A DNA stretch of 64,000 nt from Pseudomonadota bacterium (GTDB lineage Bacteria > Desulfobacterota > Desulfobacteria > Desulfobacterales > Desulfobacteraceae). The position numbers and the translations under genes were made by a program. Under the pieces are notes generated by a model. It searched no databases. It saw only the letters and a program-made list of their open reading frames with translations, and was not told where the DNA came from. Positions 35,374 to 43,794 of this stretch are shown piece after piece. The stretch lies in NCBI GenBank assembly GCA_018821535.1, contig JAHJLV010000026.1, forward strand, positions 124,001 through 188,000. The letters run 5' to 3'. Positions within the stretch are counted from its first letter, which is position 1. Every line of letters begins with the position of its first letter.

Positions 35374-36420
35374 ATGAGTCGTGAAAACAGTAACCAGAGA
35401 ATCGTCTCTGCAGAGGATGGCAAATATCTTGATTCAAAGGACCTTTACACCCTTGAACACGCTTTCAGGGCCTATGCAAAAAGTTCGAAAAGAAAGGATG
35501 TCATTCTTTCACGAAAAATAATTTTACTGGTTTTTCTTTTGATAAGATATACAGGGGCAAAGTTAAGCGAGGTATTAAGTCTTCATCCCGTTGAAGATAT
35601 TGACTGGGAGAAATGTTTTATAAATTTTAGCCTGAAAAACGATATATCCGGCAAACATAGAAAAGTTCAGGTTTCAAAAGGTCTTCTTGATGAAGTTAAA
35701 AAAATTATCAATGAATGTGAAGCAACACATGAAAATCTTATTTTCCCTGATCCCGGATTTGTCAGAAAAAAATTTTATGAAAGGGGCAAAGGATGCGGTT
35801 TAAACAAAAATCTGTGTGGCCCTGAAGCCATCCGGAAATCAAGGGCAATTGAACTTTTGAAAAGCGGCGTTCCCCTTCCTGCGGTTCAGACGATTCTTGG
35901 CCATTCAAACCCGGGACTGACCTCCTCGTTTGTGAATTATTCAAAAGAAGAAATTGCAGTAATTGCAAAAAAATTCATGGAAAAGGAATCCGGGCGGAAA
36001 ACCAGTGCAAGAAACTCCTTTTTTGGGAAAATAACCCATATTCTAAAGGGTTCAATTCAGTCAAAAATTGACATTATTACAGATGAAAATTACAAAATTC
36101 AATCTGTAATAACAAACGAAAGCCTTGAAAGAATGGGACTTGCCAGAGGAAGCCTTGTGAGCGCAGAAGTAAAAGCACCAATGGTTTTTGTCGCTTGTTC
36201 AAACTCTGATTTTCAAACCAGTGCTGATAATGCATTCAGGGGAACAATAAAAAAAATTTCAAGGGGTACGATTTCTTGGGAACTGGTCATAACTATTTCA
36301 GATTCCACAGATATCTGTTCCATCATTTCTTCGGGGCAGAATTTTCTTTCATCACTCAAAAAAGGAGATGAGGTTTTTATTTTTTTTAATTGCTTTTCAG
36401 TTATTCTGCATATGGATTAA
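35374..36420 (+). CDS. tunR: TunR-like tungstate/molybdate regulator (Xer-like fold plus two TOBE/Mop domains)
   Basis: The 348-residue protein has a tyrosine-recombinase-like N-terminal part (about 25-200) and two TOBE/Mop oxyanion-binding domains (about 215-275 and 283-347; IKKISRGTISWELVITISDS). Recombinase residues are eroded: TGAKLSE (60-66) has Lys where the first catalytic Arg belongs, and the HxLR box reads EAIRK, though LGH (175-177) and Tyr189 remain. This matches the TunR family, transcription factors of sulfate-reducing deltaproteobacteria that evolved from XerC/D-like recombinases and respond to tungstate. The divergent TSUP gene and the palindrome between them support a repressor of that transporter. 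ATG follows AAAAAGGCAGGCGT. Confidence 0.85.
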   Translation: MSRENSNQRIVSAEDGKYLDSKDLYTLEHAFRAYAKSSKRKDVILSRKIILLVFLLIRYTGAKLSEVLSLHPVEDIDWEKCFINFSLKNDISGKHRKVQVSKGLLDEVKKIINECEATHENLIFPDPGFVRKKFYERGKGCGLNKNLCGPEAIRKSRAIELLKSGVPLPAVQTILGHSNPGLTSSFVNYSKEEIAVIAKKFMEKESGRKTSARNSFFGKITHILKGSIQSKIDIITDENYKIQSVITNESLERMGLARGSLVSAEVKAPMVFVACSNSDFQTSADNAFRGTIKKISRGTISWELVITISDSTDICSIISSGQNFLSSLKKGDEVFIFFNCFSVILHMD

Positions 36421-36478
36421 AGCATATTTTGTTTATGCAATCATGTTGCCCGATCCAATGATAAATCGCTCCAGACAC

Positions 36479-37123
36479 TTAGCTGTGACTTTTACCTCGG
36501 TATTCTCTGATCACGCCAAACCCCAGAAGATACAGCCCTAAAAAATACGCAGGAAGGCTCAGATAAATACCGGGTTGCCCGTCAAACACAAATTTGGCCA
36601 GGGCAATCATTGCATCGGACACCACAAAAATGACAGAGCCTGCCACTGCCATGGCATTCACCGTTGACAAAATTGCCAGAACCGTCATCAGGCTGATGAT
36701 GATCAGATATGCCATAACCGGCACGGTCAGGCTGCCAAGACCGGGGAAAATCATGATGCCGATGGTGACCGGCAGAATAAGAAACAATGGCACAAGGCGC
36801 ATCCGTGTAGTCTTTTTATCCCTGTTCAGGGCAAAATAACAGGCAAAGGCAATGTGTCCCAGCAAAAAGGCAACAAGACCGGGAACAAACAAGCCGACCC
36901 TGTCAATGTCCAGAATGGCATCGCCTGCAGCACAAAAAACCGCCCCGAAAACCATGGCGGCCCTGTGAAACGGGGTCATCCCTTTTACCAGATAAAGGGC
37001 ACAGGCCAGTGTAAGCGCAGGAACAACCTTGACAGGCACGGTGAATGGGGTATCAGGGAAAACTAATTTGAGACTGATAAAAAGGATGGCAAAAAGAATG
37101 TAAACTGCATTTAAGTTTTTCAT
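36479..37123 (-). CDS. YhhN/TMEM86-family membrane protein (lysoplasmalogenase-like)
   Basis: The 214-residue polytopic protein has about eight hydrophobic segments and the family features AVFCAAGDAILDI (about 60-72) with the conserved Gly-Asp, FLLGHIAFACYF and VVSDAMIALAKF (about 168-179). Human TMEM86B and some bacterial YhhN proteins hydrolyse lysoplasmalogens, and the conserved Asp residues are kept. Deltaproteobacteria including sulfate reducers can make plasmalogens, so the activity is plausible but unproven. No clear operon partner; it is convergent with tunR and divergent from the CheX-REC gene. Confidence 0.85.
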   Translation of the reverse strand: MKNLNAVYILFAILFISLKLVFPDTPFTVPVKVVPALTLACALYLVKGMTPFHRAAMVFGAVFCAAGDAILDIDRVGLFVPGLVAFLLGHIAFACYFALNRDKKTTRMRLVPLFLILPVTIGIMIFPGLGSLTVPVMAYLIIISLMTVLAILSTVNAMAVAGSVIFVVSDAMIALAKFVFDGQPGIYLSLPAYFLGLYLLGFGVIREYRGKSHS

Positions 37124-37260
37124 TTTTTTCTACTCCGGTTAATTTTTGACTGTCTATTCGGCATTAGAACATGAACCGGCTTTTTGTCAATGGAAAACCG
37201 CTTGATAAAAAGCCATATTTTCTGTAAAAGTATTTATTTGACCACACTTTTGGAGACCTT

Positions 37261-38139
37261 ATGATTCAATTCAATGAGCACATCGATATTTTGATCAATG
37301 CCTATAAATCAAGCATAGAGCAAATGACCCACCTGAAGGTGACCGGTTCAGAAACACGGCAGACGCTCAAGGAAAAAAATGTTTTACAGCTGGCTCATAT
37401 TATTTCCTATACGGATTATGACAATACAGTTGAAGGGGAATTTGTCCTGACATTCAACAGCGTTCAGGATGCCTTGAAACTTGCTTCTGCGATTGCACAA
37501 AGGCTTGGAATGGGAAAGCTTACAGAAGTCGGCGATGACTCTACGGATCTGCTGAACGAATTTTTAAATGTAGTGGTCGGGCGAACCATATCAGACTGGG
37601 ACAGTATTGGCTTGAAAGTAAAATTCGGCACCCCTGTTTATAAAAAAAATTACAAAAGTGCCGGCTCAAAGTCCCTGCAGGGGTATATCATCACCCTGGA
37701 TGTTGCAGGAGCTGCAGACAAATCAGCAGAACAGATTATTTTAAGGGTATTTTTCGATGAAAAAACGGAAAACAACATCAAGGGCAAAAAAATACTGCTG
37801 GTTGATGATTCAAGAGTCATGAGAAATATTATTTCCCAGGTTCTTGTTGCAGAAGGTGCCATGATAAAAGAGGCGGAAAATGGTGAAATGGGTGCAAGAG
37901 TTTATCGAACATTTAATCCCCATTTAACACTCATGGATATTAATATGCCTGAAATGGGTGGATTTGAAGCCATTGAAAAAATCAGAGCATTTGATGCAAA
38001 TTCGAAATTTATTATTCTTTCTTCAAGCTCCAGAAAAGATGAAATTATCAAAGCAAAACAGTTAAAAGTATCCGGATATCTGGTTAAGCCGGTTGAACCG
38101 GACCAGCTGATCGAACGCGTATCCTCCGTACTGGGCTGA
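37261..38139 (+). CDS. CheX-like domain fused to a response-regulator receiver
   Basis: The 292-residue protein has an N-terminal CheC/CheX/FliY-type domain (about 1-160; VEGEFVLTFNSVQDALKLAS, DLLNEFLNVVVGRTISDWD) and a C-terminal receiver (about 176-292) with LLVDDSRVMRN, the phospho-acceptor Asp in TLMDINMPEMGG, and the Ser and Lys of SSSS and VKP. CheX-type domains dephosphorylate CheY-P, and the E..N motif region is recognisable, so this may be a regulated phosphatase or a phosphate sink. It is convergent with cheR, the last gene of the hydrogenase/chemotaxis operon, and could serve that pathway, which lacks a free CheY. Confidence 0.83.
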   Translation: MIQFNEHIDILINAYKSSIEQMTHLKVTGSETRQTLKEKNVLQLAHIISYTDYDNTVEGEFVLTFNSVQDALKLASAIAQRLGMGKLTEVGDDSTDLLNEFLNVVVGRTISDWDSIGLKVKFGTPVYKKNYKSAGSKSLQGYIITLDVAGAADKSAEQIILRVFFDEKTENNIKGKKILLVDDSRVMRNIISQVLVAEGAMIKEAENGEMGARVYRTFNPHLTLMDINMPEMGGFEAIEKIRAFDANSKFIILSSSSRKDEIIKAKQLKVSGYLVKPVEPDQLIERVSSVLG

Positions 38140-38191
38140 TACCTGTCTTGAACGAGAATGGCGTAAAAGTATCGGTTCTTCGTCAGAATTG

Positions 38192-39010
38192 CTATTTGTG
38201 ACAATAATATGCCATGCCGCCACAGTCCACCCGTTTTAACTGTTCATTGATATCAAACAGCGTTTCAGTGGCCCCGATGATCAAGGCGCCGTTGTCATTC
38301 AAGCAGGCGAAAAGACTTTGAAACAGTCTCTGCCGATCTGTTCTGCTGAAATATATCGCCACATTCCGGCAGAAAATAATATCAAATTTTCCATATTCAA
38401 TTTCAGGTCGCAGCAGATTCATTTTTTCAAAATATGCCATACTCCGCAGTTCATCTTTAATTTTCCAGTGCGGGTCTTCCCAGGTAAAATATTTTTTCAA
38501 CTGAGCCGCATCCAATCCCCGGCTGACTTCATAATTGGAATACAGGCCGCGGCTGGCTTTTACAATGGCTGAATCTGAAATATCAGTGGCTTTGATTTTG
38601 ACATGATGACTGGATAAACTGGTTTTAAAATACTCCATAAGCGTGATAGCAATGGAATACACTTCCTGGCCGGTTGAGCAGGCACAACTCCAGATATTCA
38701 GCTGATTGCAGTTTTTTTTCCGGGTGGCCTGCCAGTCCGGCAGTAATTTTTCCTTTAAAAGCACAAAGGGCCGTTTATCACGAAAAAAAGAGGTCTCATT
38801 TGTGGTCATTCGATCCACAATATGGTTTATCAGTTGTGAAGAACCCTTTGCCCTGGAAATCAGATCTTCAAAAGAAGAAAGACCATATTCTTCCATAAGC
38901 GGTTGAAGTCTGTCTTTGATCAGATAGGCTTTATCTTTCGTCAGAACGATCCCGCTGTGGTTGTGAACAATAACAGCCAGTTCCATCAACGCTTTGATGG
39001 TGATCTTCAT
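38192..39010 (-). CDS. cheR: Chemotaxis protein methyltransferase CheR
   Basis: The 272-residue protein has the CheR N-terminal helical domain (about 10-75) and a SAM-dependent methyltransferase domain (about 85-270) with WSCACSTGQEVYSIAI (SAM motif I) and FDIIFCRNVAIYFS. It methylates glutamates on chemoreceptors. Its ATG overlaps the end of cheB by four bases, so it is coupled. It is the last gene of the ten-gene minus-strand group starting at 51419 and faces the CheX-REC gene. No clear terminator hairpin was found after the stop. Confidence 0.95.
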   Translation of the reverse strand: MKITIKALMELAVIVHNHSGIVLTKDKAYLIKDRLQPLMEEYGLSSFEDLISRAKGSSQLINHIVDRMTTNETSFFRDKRPFVLLKEKLLPDWQATRKKNCNQLNIWSCACSTGQEVYSIAITLMEYFKTSLSSHHVKIKATDISDSAIVKASRGLYSNYEVSRGLDAAQLKKYFTWEDPHWKIKDELRSMAYFEKMNLLRPEIEYGKFDIIFCRNVAIYFSRTDRQRLFQSLFACLNDNGALIIGATETLFDINEQLKRVDCGGMAYYCHK

Positions 39011-40107
39011 ACCCCGACCCGCTGTAAAATCTGGGTTGCAATCTGGTTAAGCGGCACCACACAATCCACCACACCGGCATTAATGGCCTCTCCCGGCATG
39101 CCGAAAACCACACAGCTTTGCCTGTTCTGGGCAATCACCTGGGCACCCAGCCGTTTCATCAACCGTAAGCCGAGAACCCCGTCAGAGCCCATACCGGTCA
39201 TGATAATACCCAGCGCATGTTTTCCATACACCTTTGATACTGACCGGAATAAATAGTCCACCGAAGGCTGACAGTGATTCTCCGGCGGATCATCGTTGAC
39301 TTCAATCATGGATTGCCCTGAAATATTGACCACTTTCATCTGTCTGCCCCCCGGAGCAATAAAAACAGTGCCGCGCTCAAGCACCATATTGTTCTGAGCT
39401 TCTACGACTTTCACAGCACTTTTCTGATCAAGTGATTCTGCCAGTGCCGCAGTAAAATCTGAGGGCATATGCTGAACAATGACAACCGGAATCCGCAATG
39501 TTTCCGGAAGACAGGGAATCAGTTCTGCCAAAGCTTTGGGACCACCAGTGGAGATACCGATGGCAACGATCTGGATACGGGCACTTCCTGCCGGGGAAGG
39601 TATTTTTTCCGGCTCAGCATCGCCCATGGAAAACTGTGATATCACCTGATCCCTGTTATCAAACAGATCAGGGGCCAGATGGTATGAAGAGTGTATCTGA
39701 TCCCTGATCTCTTTTATAACAGGGGCTAACTGCTCAAAAAGAACTGTTCTGCTTTCCAGAGGATTTTCAGTTCTGGGTTTGGTGATAAAGGTCAAAGCGC
39801 CGAGTTCAAGCGCTTTAAGTGTTACGGCAGCACCTTCTTTGGTATGGGTAGAAACCATCACGGTTTTCAGATCAGGATACTCCGCCCTGACGCGTTCCAG
39901 GACCTTGAGCCCGTCCAGCTCCGGCATGTCAAAATCCAGGGTCAGCATGTCCGGTTTCAACTGAGGAATTTTTGCCAGCGCCACTTTGCCATCGGTTGCT
40001 GTTCCGACAACTTCAATACCCGGAATATTGGAAAGAACATCTGACAGAACTTTTCTGTACATGACAGAATCATCAACCACCAGAACTCGTAATAAGCGTT
40101 TGGGCAT
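39007..40107 (-). CDS. cheB: Chemotaxis methylesterase CheB (receiver-effector)
   Basis: The 366-residue protein has a receiver (about 4-120; VLVVDDSVMYRK, LTLDFDMPELDG with the phospho-acceptor Asp) and a methylesterase/deamidase domain (about 170-362). Catalytic Ser lies in GISTGGPKAL, His in VVIVQHMPSDFT and Asp in GIIMTGMGSDG. It removes methyl groups from receptors after phosphorylation by CheA. It is 8 bases after cheW and overlaps cheR. Confidence 0.96.
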   Translation of the reverse strand: MPKRLLRVLVVDDSVMYRKVLSDVLSNIPGIEVVGTATDGKVALAKIPQLKPDMLTLDFDMPELDGLKVLERVRAEYPDLKTVMVSTHTKEGAAVTLKALELGALTFITKPRTENPLESRTVLFEQLAPVIKEIRDQIHSSYHLAPDLFDNRDQVISQFSMGDAEPEKIPSPAGSARIQIVAIGISTGGPKALAELIPCLPETLRIPVVIVQHMPSDFTAALAESLDQKSAVKVVEAQNNMVLERGTVFIAPGGRQMKVVNISGQSMIEVNDDPPENHCQPSVDYLFRSVSKVYGKHALGIIMTGMGSDGVLGLRLMKRLGAQVIAQNRQSCVVFGMPGEAINAGVVDCVVPLNQIATQILQRVGV

Positions 40108-40115
40108 CTGTGCCT

Positions 40116-40559
40116 TTATTTTTTAAGCAGTTCTTCCAGGTCAAGAACAATTACCAGATTTTTTTCCATGCGATAGATGCAACTGATAAATGAGCCGCTG
40201 ATTCCATCGACATTGGACGGCGGAGTGGAAATGTCGGATGGATGCGCATTCACAACATCATAAATATTATCCACCAGCAATGCAATGCATTCCTCTTCAT
40301 ACCGGACAACCACAACCTGGGTGTCATCTTGAACGTCACTGGGGGGAATGTTGAATTTCTGATGCAGATCAATGACCGTGACAATTTCACCGCGAAGGTT
40401 GATCACACCCCGAACATAATCAGGTGCTCTGTGAACCGGGGTGATTTCAAAATTATGATTGATTTCCTGTACATGTTGTGTGTCAAGCCCGCAGAGCATC
40501 TCTCCGATTTGAAAAAGGGCAAGTTCCACGGTCGCTCTTTCGTTAGCTGCATTCATCAT
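40116..40559 (-). CDS. cheW: Chemotaxis coupling protein CheW
   Basis: A single 147-residue CheW domain: ELALFQIGEMLCGLDTQHVQEIN at the start, then VRGVINLRGEIVTVIDLHQKF and LLVDNIYDVVNAH. It links receptors to CheA. It lies between cheA (42-base gap) and cheB (8-base gap). Since the neighbouring CheA carries two CheW-type domains of its own, this third one points to a receptor array with more coupling sites than usual. Confidence 0.95.
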   Translation of the reverse strand: MMNAANERATVELALFQIGEMLCGLDTQHVQEINHNFEITPVHRAPDYVRGVINLRGEIVTVIDLHQKFNIPPSDVQDDTQVVVVRYEEECIALLVDNIYDVVNAHPSDISTPPSNVDGISGSFISCIYRMEKNLVIVLDLEELLKK

Positions 40560-40601
40560 TGTTTTATCTCTGTTAAATATTTTGTCTCAGACCCTGCTGC
40601 C

Positions 40602-43600
40602 TTATCCAAGATATTTTCTGACACAGGCAATTATTTTCTCACGGTCCAGTTTTACCAGGTAATCATTAATTCCGGCATCCAGTCCTTCTTTTTCCGCAGC
40701 GTCTCCGGCCAGACTGGTGACTGCGATAATGGGCAGATTCCGGAATCTTTCATCCGCGCGTATCTTTCTGGCCATCTCCAGCCCGTTCATATTGGGCATT
40801 TCAATATCGGTCAGAACGATATCAATTTTTTCCCGGTTCAATACTTCCAGTCCTTTTCTCCCATCCGTCGCTGTCAAGGGCGTGTAACCGATCTCGGAAA
40901 GGAACGATACCACCTGATTGAGAAAAAAAGGGGAATCTTCAACCACCAGAATATTTGCAGGACTGTCCTCTTTCACTTTGGATTTTAATGCTTTTGTCCA
41001 CTCCGGCATAATGGTGTCAACAACCCCATAAAGATCAACCAGGAGCGTAATTTCATCGTTAATAATGGCAGATCCCATAATTCCCGGCTGCTTGTGGGTC
41101 ATTTCATCGATTTTAAAGGTTCCGCTGACAATATCGATGATCTCCGACACAATAATACCCACCTCCTTGCCGCTTATGGAAAAAACAATAATATAGCAGG
41201 TCAGGCTGTCTGTATCCGGGGACCCGACATTGGCAACTTCATTTATGCTGAACAAAGGGAGAGGACCACCACGGTATTGAATATTTTTTCGACCGCCGGT
41301 AATTTTGATCTCTTTTATCGGGCATGATTCGATTCTGGAGATCAGGTCCAGCGGAATGGCAATCTGCTCATCAGGCGCATTACAGGCGAGCAGCAAAGAC
41401 TGGGTGTCCTTCATTATTTTACTCTCGGCAATCTGCAGGGCCTGCTCCTGAACTGATTTTGAAACGGTCCTCAGGTTCATGACATTGCTGATGCCAATAA
41501 TATCTAAAATCAGTGCCACTTTGCCATCCCCCTGAACGGATGCACCTGCATAGCACTCACAGTCACGCAGATGGGTGCCCACGGGTTTGACAACGATCTC
41601 TTCAGAATCCAGCACCTGGTCGACAATCAACCCGTAATGATAGTCTCCCACAGAGACCACCAGAACGTTATAGGCGCTCATCGGGCTGGTTCGCCTGTCC
41701 ACGCAGGCACGCTGTTCCTGATCCAGGAGCAGGTTTTCTGTATCCGTCTGCCCGGCGATTTTATCAGACTGCGCCTGCCGTCGATCTTCTGTAAGCGTCC
41801 GTCTGTCCGGCAAAGATTCACCCGTGTCATCCGATGCGTAGTATCGCTCTTTAATACCCAGAACATCCGACAGCTTGATCAATGGCAGAAGTTCCCCTCT
41901 CAGGCGCATTACAATGGCAGAATTGATTTTTTCAATCCGCTCCTTGACCTTTGCTGCAGGGATTCTTACCAGTTCCACCATATTAACCTGGGGAATGGCA
42001 TACCGCTCTTCCTGCACTGCAACAATCAGACTGGGGATGATTGCCAGGGTCAAGGGAAGCTTGATCGTAATGATCGAGCCTTTGCCCGGTATCGTGTCAA
42101 TATCCACCGTCCCGCCGACTTTGGATATGTTCGTGTTCACAACATCCATCCCCACTCCCCGGCCGGAGATGTCAGTGATTTCTTTTGCCGTTGACATGCC
42201 GGGCAAAAAGATGAGATTTGCAATTTCCTTATCGCTTAATTCATCCAGGGCAGCGGCTTCCCGCAGTCCCATGCTCAAAACCTTTTCCTTGACCCGGCCG
42301 ATATTGATACCAGCCCCATCATCTTCTATGGCAATCATGACCTGACCGCCTTCGTGATAGGCAGTGATGCGCAAAATACCTGTTTCCGGCTTTTTGGCTG
42401 CAATGCGTTCCTCAGGCATTTCAATACCATGGTCAACCGAATTTCTGACCAGATGCGTCAGCGGATCACCAATGGATTCAATAATGGTTTTATCCAGTTC
42501 AACCTCTTCTCCTTCGATAATGAGATCAATTTTTTTGCCAAGATTTTTGGAAAGGTCCCGGACAATGCGCTTGAATTTGTTAAAGACATTGCCCACCGGC
42601 TGCATCCGGGTGCTCATGATGGCTTCCTGAAGCTCTGAGGTCACCAGGTTGAGGCGTTGAGAAATATTGTCAATACCCTTGACTTTTCGGGACGCGGCTG
42701 CCTGAATCAGCTGATTCCGGGTCAAAACAAGTTCACCGGCCAGCGTCATCAGGTTGTCCAGCAGTTTGACATTCACCCGCAGGCTGTCGGGTTTTTGTTC
42801 CGGTTTTGCCACAGACTCTTTGGGTTTCACTGCAGTCGTGGCCGGGAGCACAGATGAAGGTGGAGATGGGGCTGGAGTGACAGCGGATGTTAAAACCGGT
42901 TTTTCTTCGACGGATTTTTCTTCAACCGGTTGTACTTGCCGGGGGGCTGCTGCAGGTGCCAAAGCTGCCTGCTCCAGATCTTCAGGGGTAATCGGCTGAA
43001 TCAGATCAGGATCAATATCAAAAAAATCTCCCATCAGCTCATTTTCCAATATGGTGGCAAAGACAACAACAAGCAGGTTGTCCTTTTCCTGAATCATTTC
43101 TTCTGAAGCACCAGCGTCAAGATTTGTGGCTAAAACCTCTCCGGTCTCATTGAGTTCCTCCATGATCCTGGCATGGTATTCTTCCATGGCTTCATGGTCG
43201 TTAAAAAGGGTGTATTGCAGAATATAAAGAAAACTGCCCTGTTTAAAAAAATCATCCAGCACAGCGTGTTCTATTGTAAGCAAAAGATCATTCGCAGCTG
43301 CGCGCACACCAGCAGAAGCGGCTTCTGATACAGGGTTCTGATCCAAAGAGGACGGTTCAGGCTTTGGCTTGTGTTTTTTTGGGGGAGCATTTTCAAGACA
43401 AATGGCATTCAAGGCGGCCAGGTTGCTGGAAATATCAATTTCATTTGACGTTTCATGGCGATGAATCATGGTTGACAAGGTGTCCATGGCATCCAGCAGT
43501 GTTGAGACAATGTCAGGGGAGGGGAAAAGCTCCCTGGCACGGATCTTCACCATTACATTTTCACTGTGATGGGACAGTGCCTCAACATTCTTGAGCCCCA

Positions 43601-43778
43601 GAAAACCGGCACCACCCTTGATGGTATGTACAGCCCGGAATACCTTGTTAACAATCTCTTCGTTAAAATTCTCTCCGGCTTCCTCTATGCTGAGCAGGTC
43701 ATCTTCAATACCGTCAAGGTGATCCAGTGACTCTTCAATAAAATCATTGAAAATCTCATTGTCTTCAATATTAACCAT
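40602..43778 (-). CDS. cheA: Hybrid chemotaxis histidine kinase CheA-CheW-CheW-REC
   Basis: At 1058 residues this is larger than classical CheA (about 650-700). It has an Hpt domain (1-~110) with phospho-acceptor His51 in AVHTIKGGAGF, a linker with a Pro/Ala-rich run (about 280-325), a dimerisation domain (LRVNVKLLDNLMTLAGELVL), an HATPase domain with NSVDHGIEMPEER and EDDGAGI, and a CheW-type domain with an Arg/Asp-rich insertion. A second CheW-like domain (about 790-910) and a C-terminal receiver (about 940-1057; LVVEDSPFFLN, VLTDIEMPNMNG) follow. The fused receiver could act as an internal phosphate sink or relay. It is 16 bases after an MCP gene. Confidence 0.95.
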   Translation of the reverse strand: MVNIEDNEIFNDFIEESLDHLDGIEDDLLSIEEAGENFNEEIVNKVFRAVHTIKGGAGFLGLKNVEALSHHSENVMVKIRARELFPSPDIVSTLLDAMDTLSTMIHRHETSNEIDISSNLAALNAICLENAPPKKHKPKPEPSSLDQNPVSEAASAGVRAAANDLLLTIEHAVLDDFFKQGSFLYILQYTLFNDHEAMEEYHARIMEELNETGEVLATNLDAGASEEMIQEKDNLLVVVFATILENELMGDFFDIDPDLIQPITPEDLEQAALAPAAAPRQVQPVEEKSVEEKPVLTSAVTPAPSPPSSVLPATTAVKPKESVAKPEQKPDSLRVNVKLLDNLMTLAGELVLTRNQLIQAAASRKVKGIDNISQRLNLVTSELQEAIMSTRMQPVGNVFNKFKRIVRDLSKNLGKKIDLIIEGEEVELDKTIIESIGDPLTHLVRNSVDHGIEMPEERIAAKKPETGILRITAYHEGGQVMIAIEDDGAGINIGRVKEKVLSMGLREAAALDELSDKEIANLIFLPGMSTAKEITDISGRGVGMDVVNTNISKVGGTVDIDTIPGKGSIITIKLPLTLAIIPSLIVAVQEERYAIPQVNMVELVRIPAAKVKERIEKINSAIVMRLRGELLPLIKLSDVLGIKERYYASDDTGESLPDRRTLTEDRRQAQSDKIAGQTDTENLLLDQEQRACVDRRTSPMSAYNVLVVSVGDYHYGLIVDQVLDSEEIVVKPVGTHLRDCECYAGASVQGDGKVALILDIIGISNVMNLRTVSKSVQEQALQIAESKIMKDTQSLLLACNAPDEQIAIPLDLISRIESCPIKEIKITGGRKNIQYRGGPLPLFSINEVANVGSPDTDSLTCYIIVFSISGKEVGIIVSEIIDIVSGTFKIDEMTHKQPGIMGSAIINDEITLLVDLYGVVDTIMPEWTKALKSKVKEDSPANILVVEDSPFFLNQVVSFLSEIGYTPLTATDGRKGLEVLNREKIDIVLTDIEMPNMNGLEMARKIRADERFRNLPIIAVTSLAGDAAEKEGLDAGINDYLVKLDREKIIACVRKYLG

Positions 43779-43794
43779 GCTGTTCCTTTTTTAC

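Noticed and set aside
35374..36420. Integrase-like gene as sign of a mobile element
   Set aside because: Catalytic residues are eroded, two Mop domains are fused, and no attachment sites, tRNA or phage genes are near; it fits TunR, a transcription factor.
40242..40988. 248-residue plus-strand open frame across cheW and cheA
   Set aside because: It is antisense to two well-supported chemotaxis genes and has shadow-like composition.
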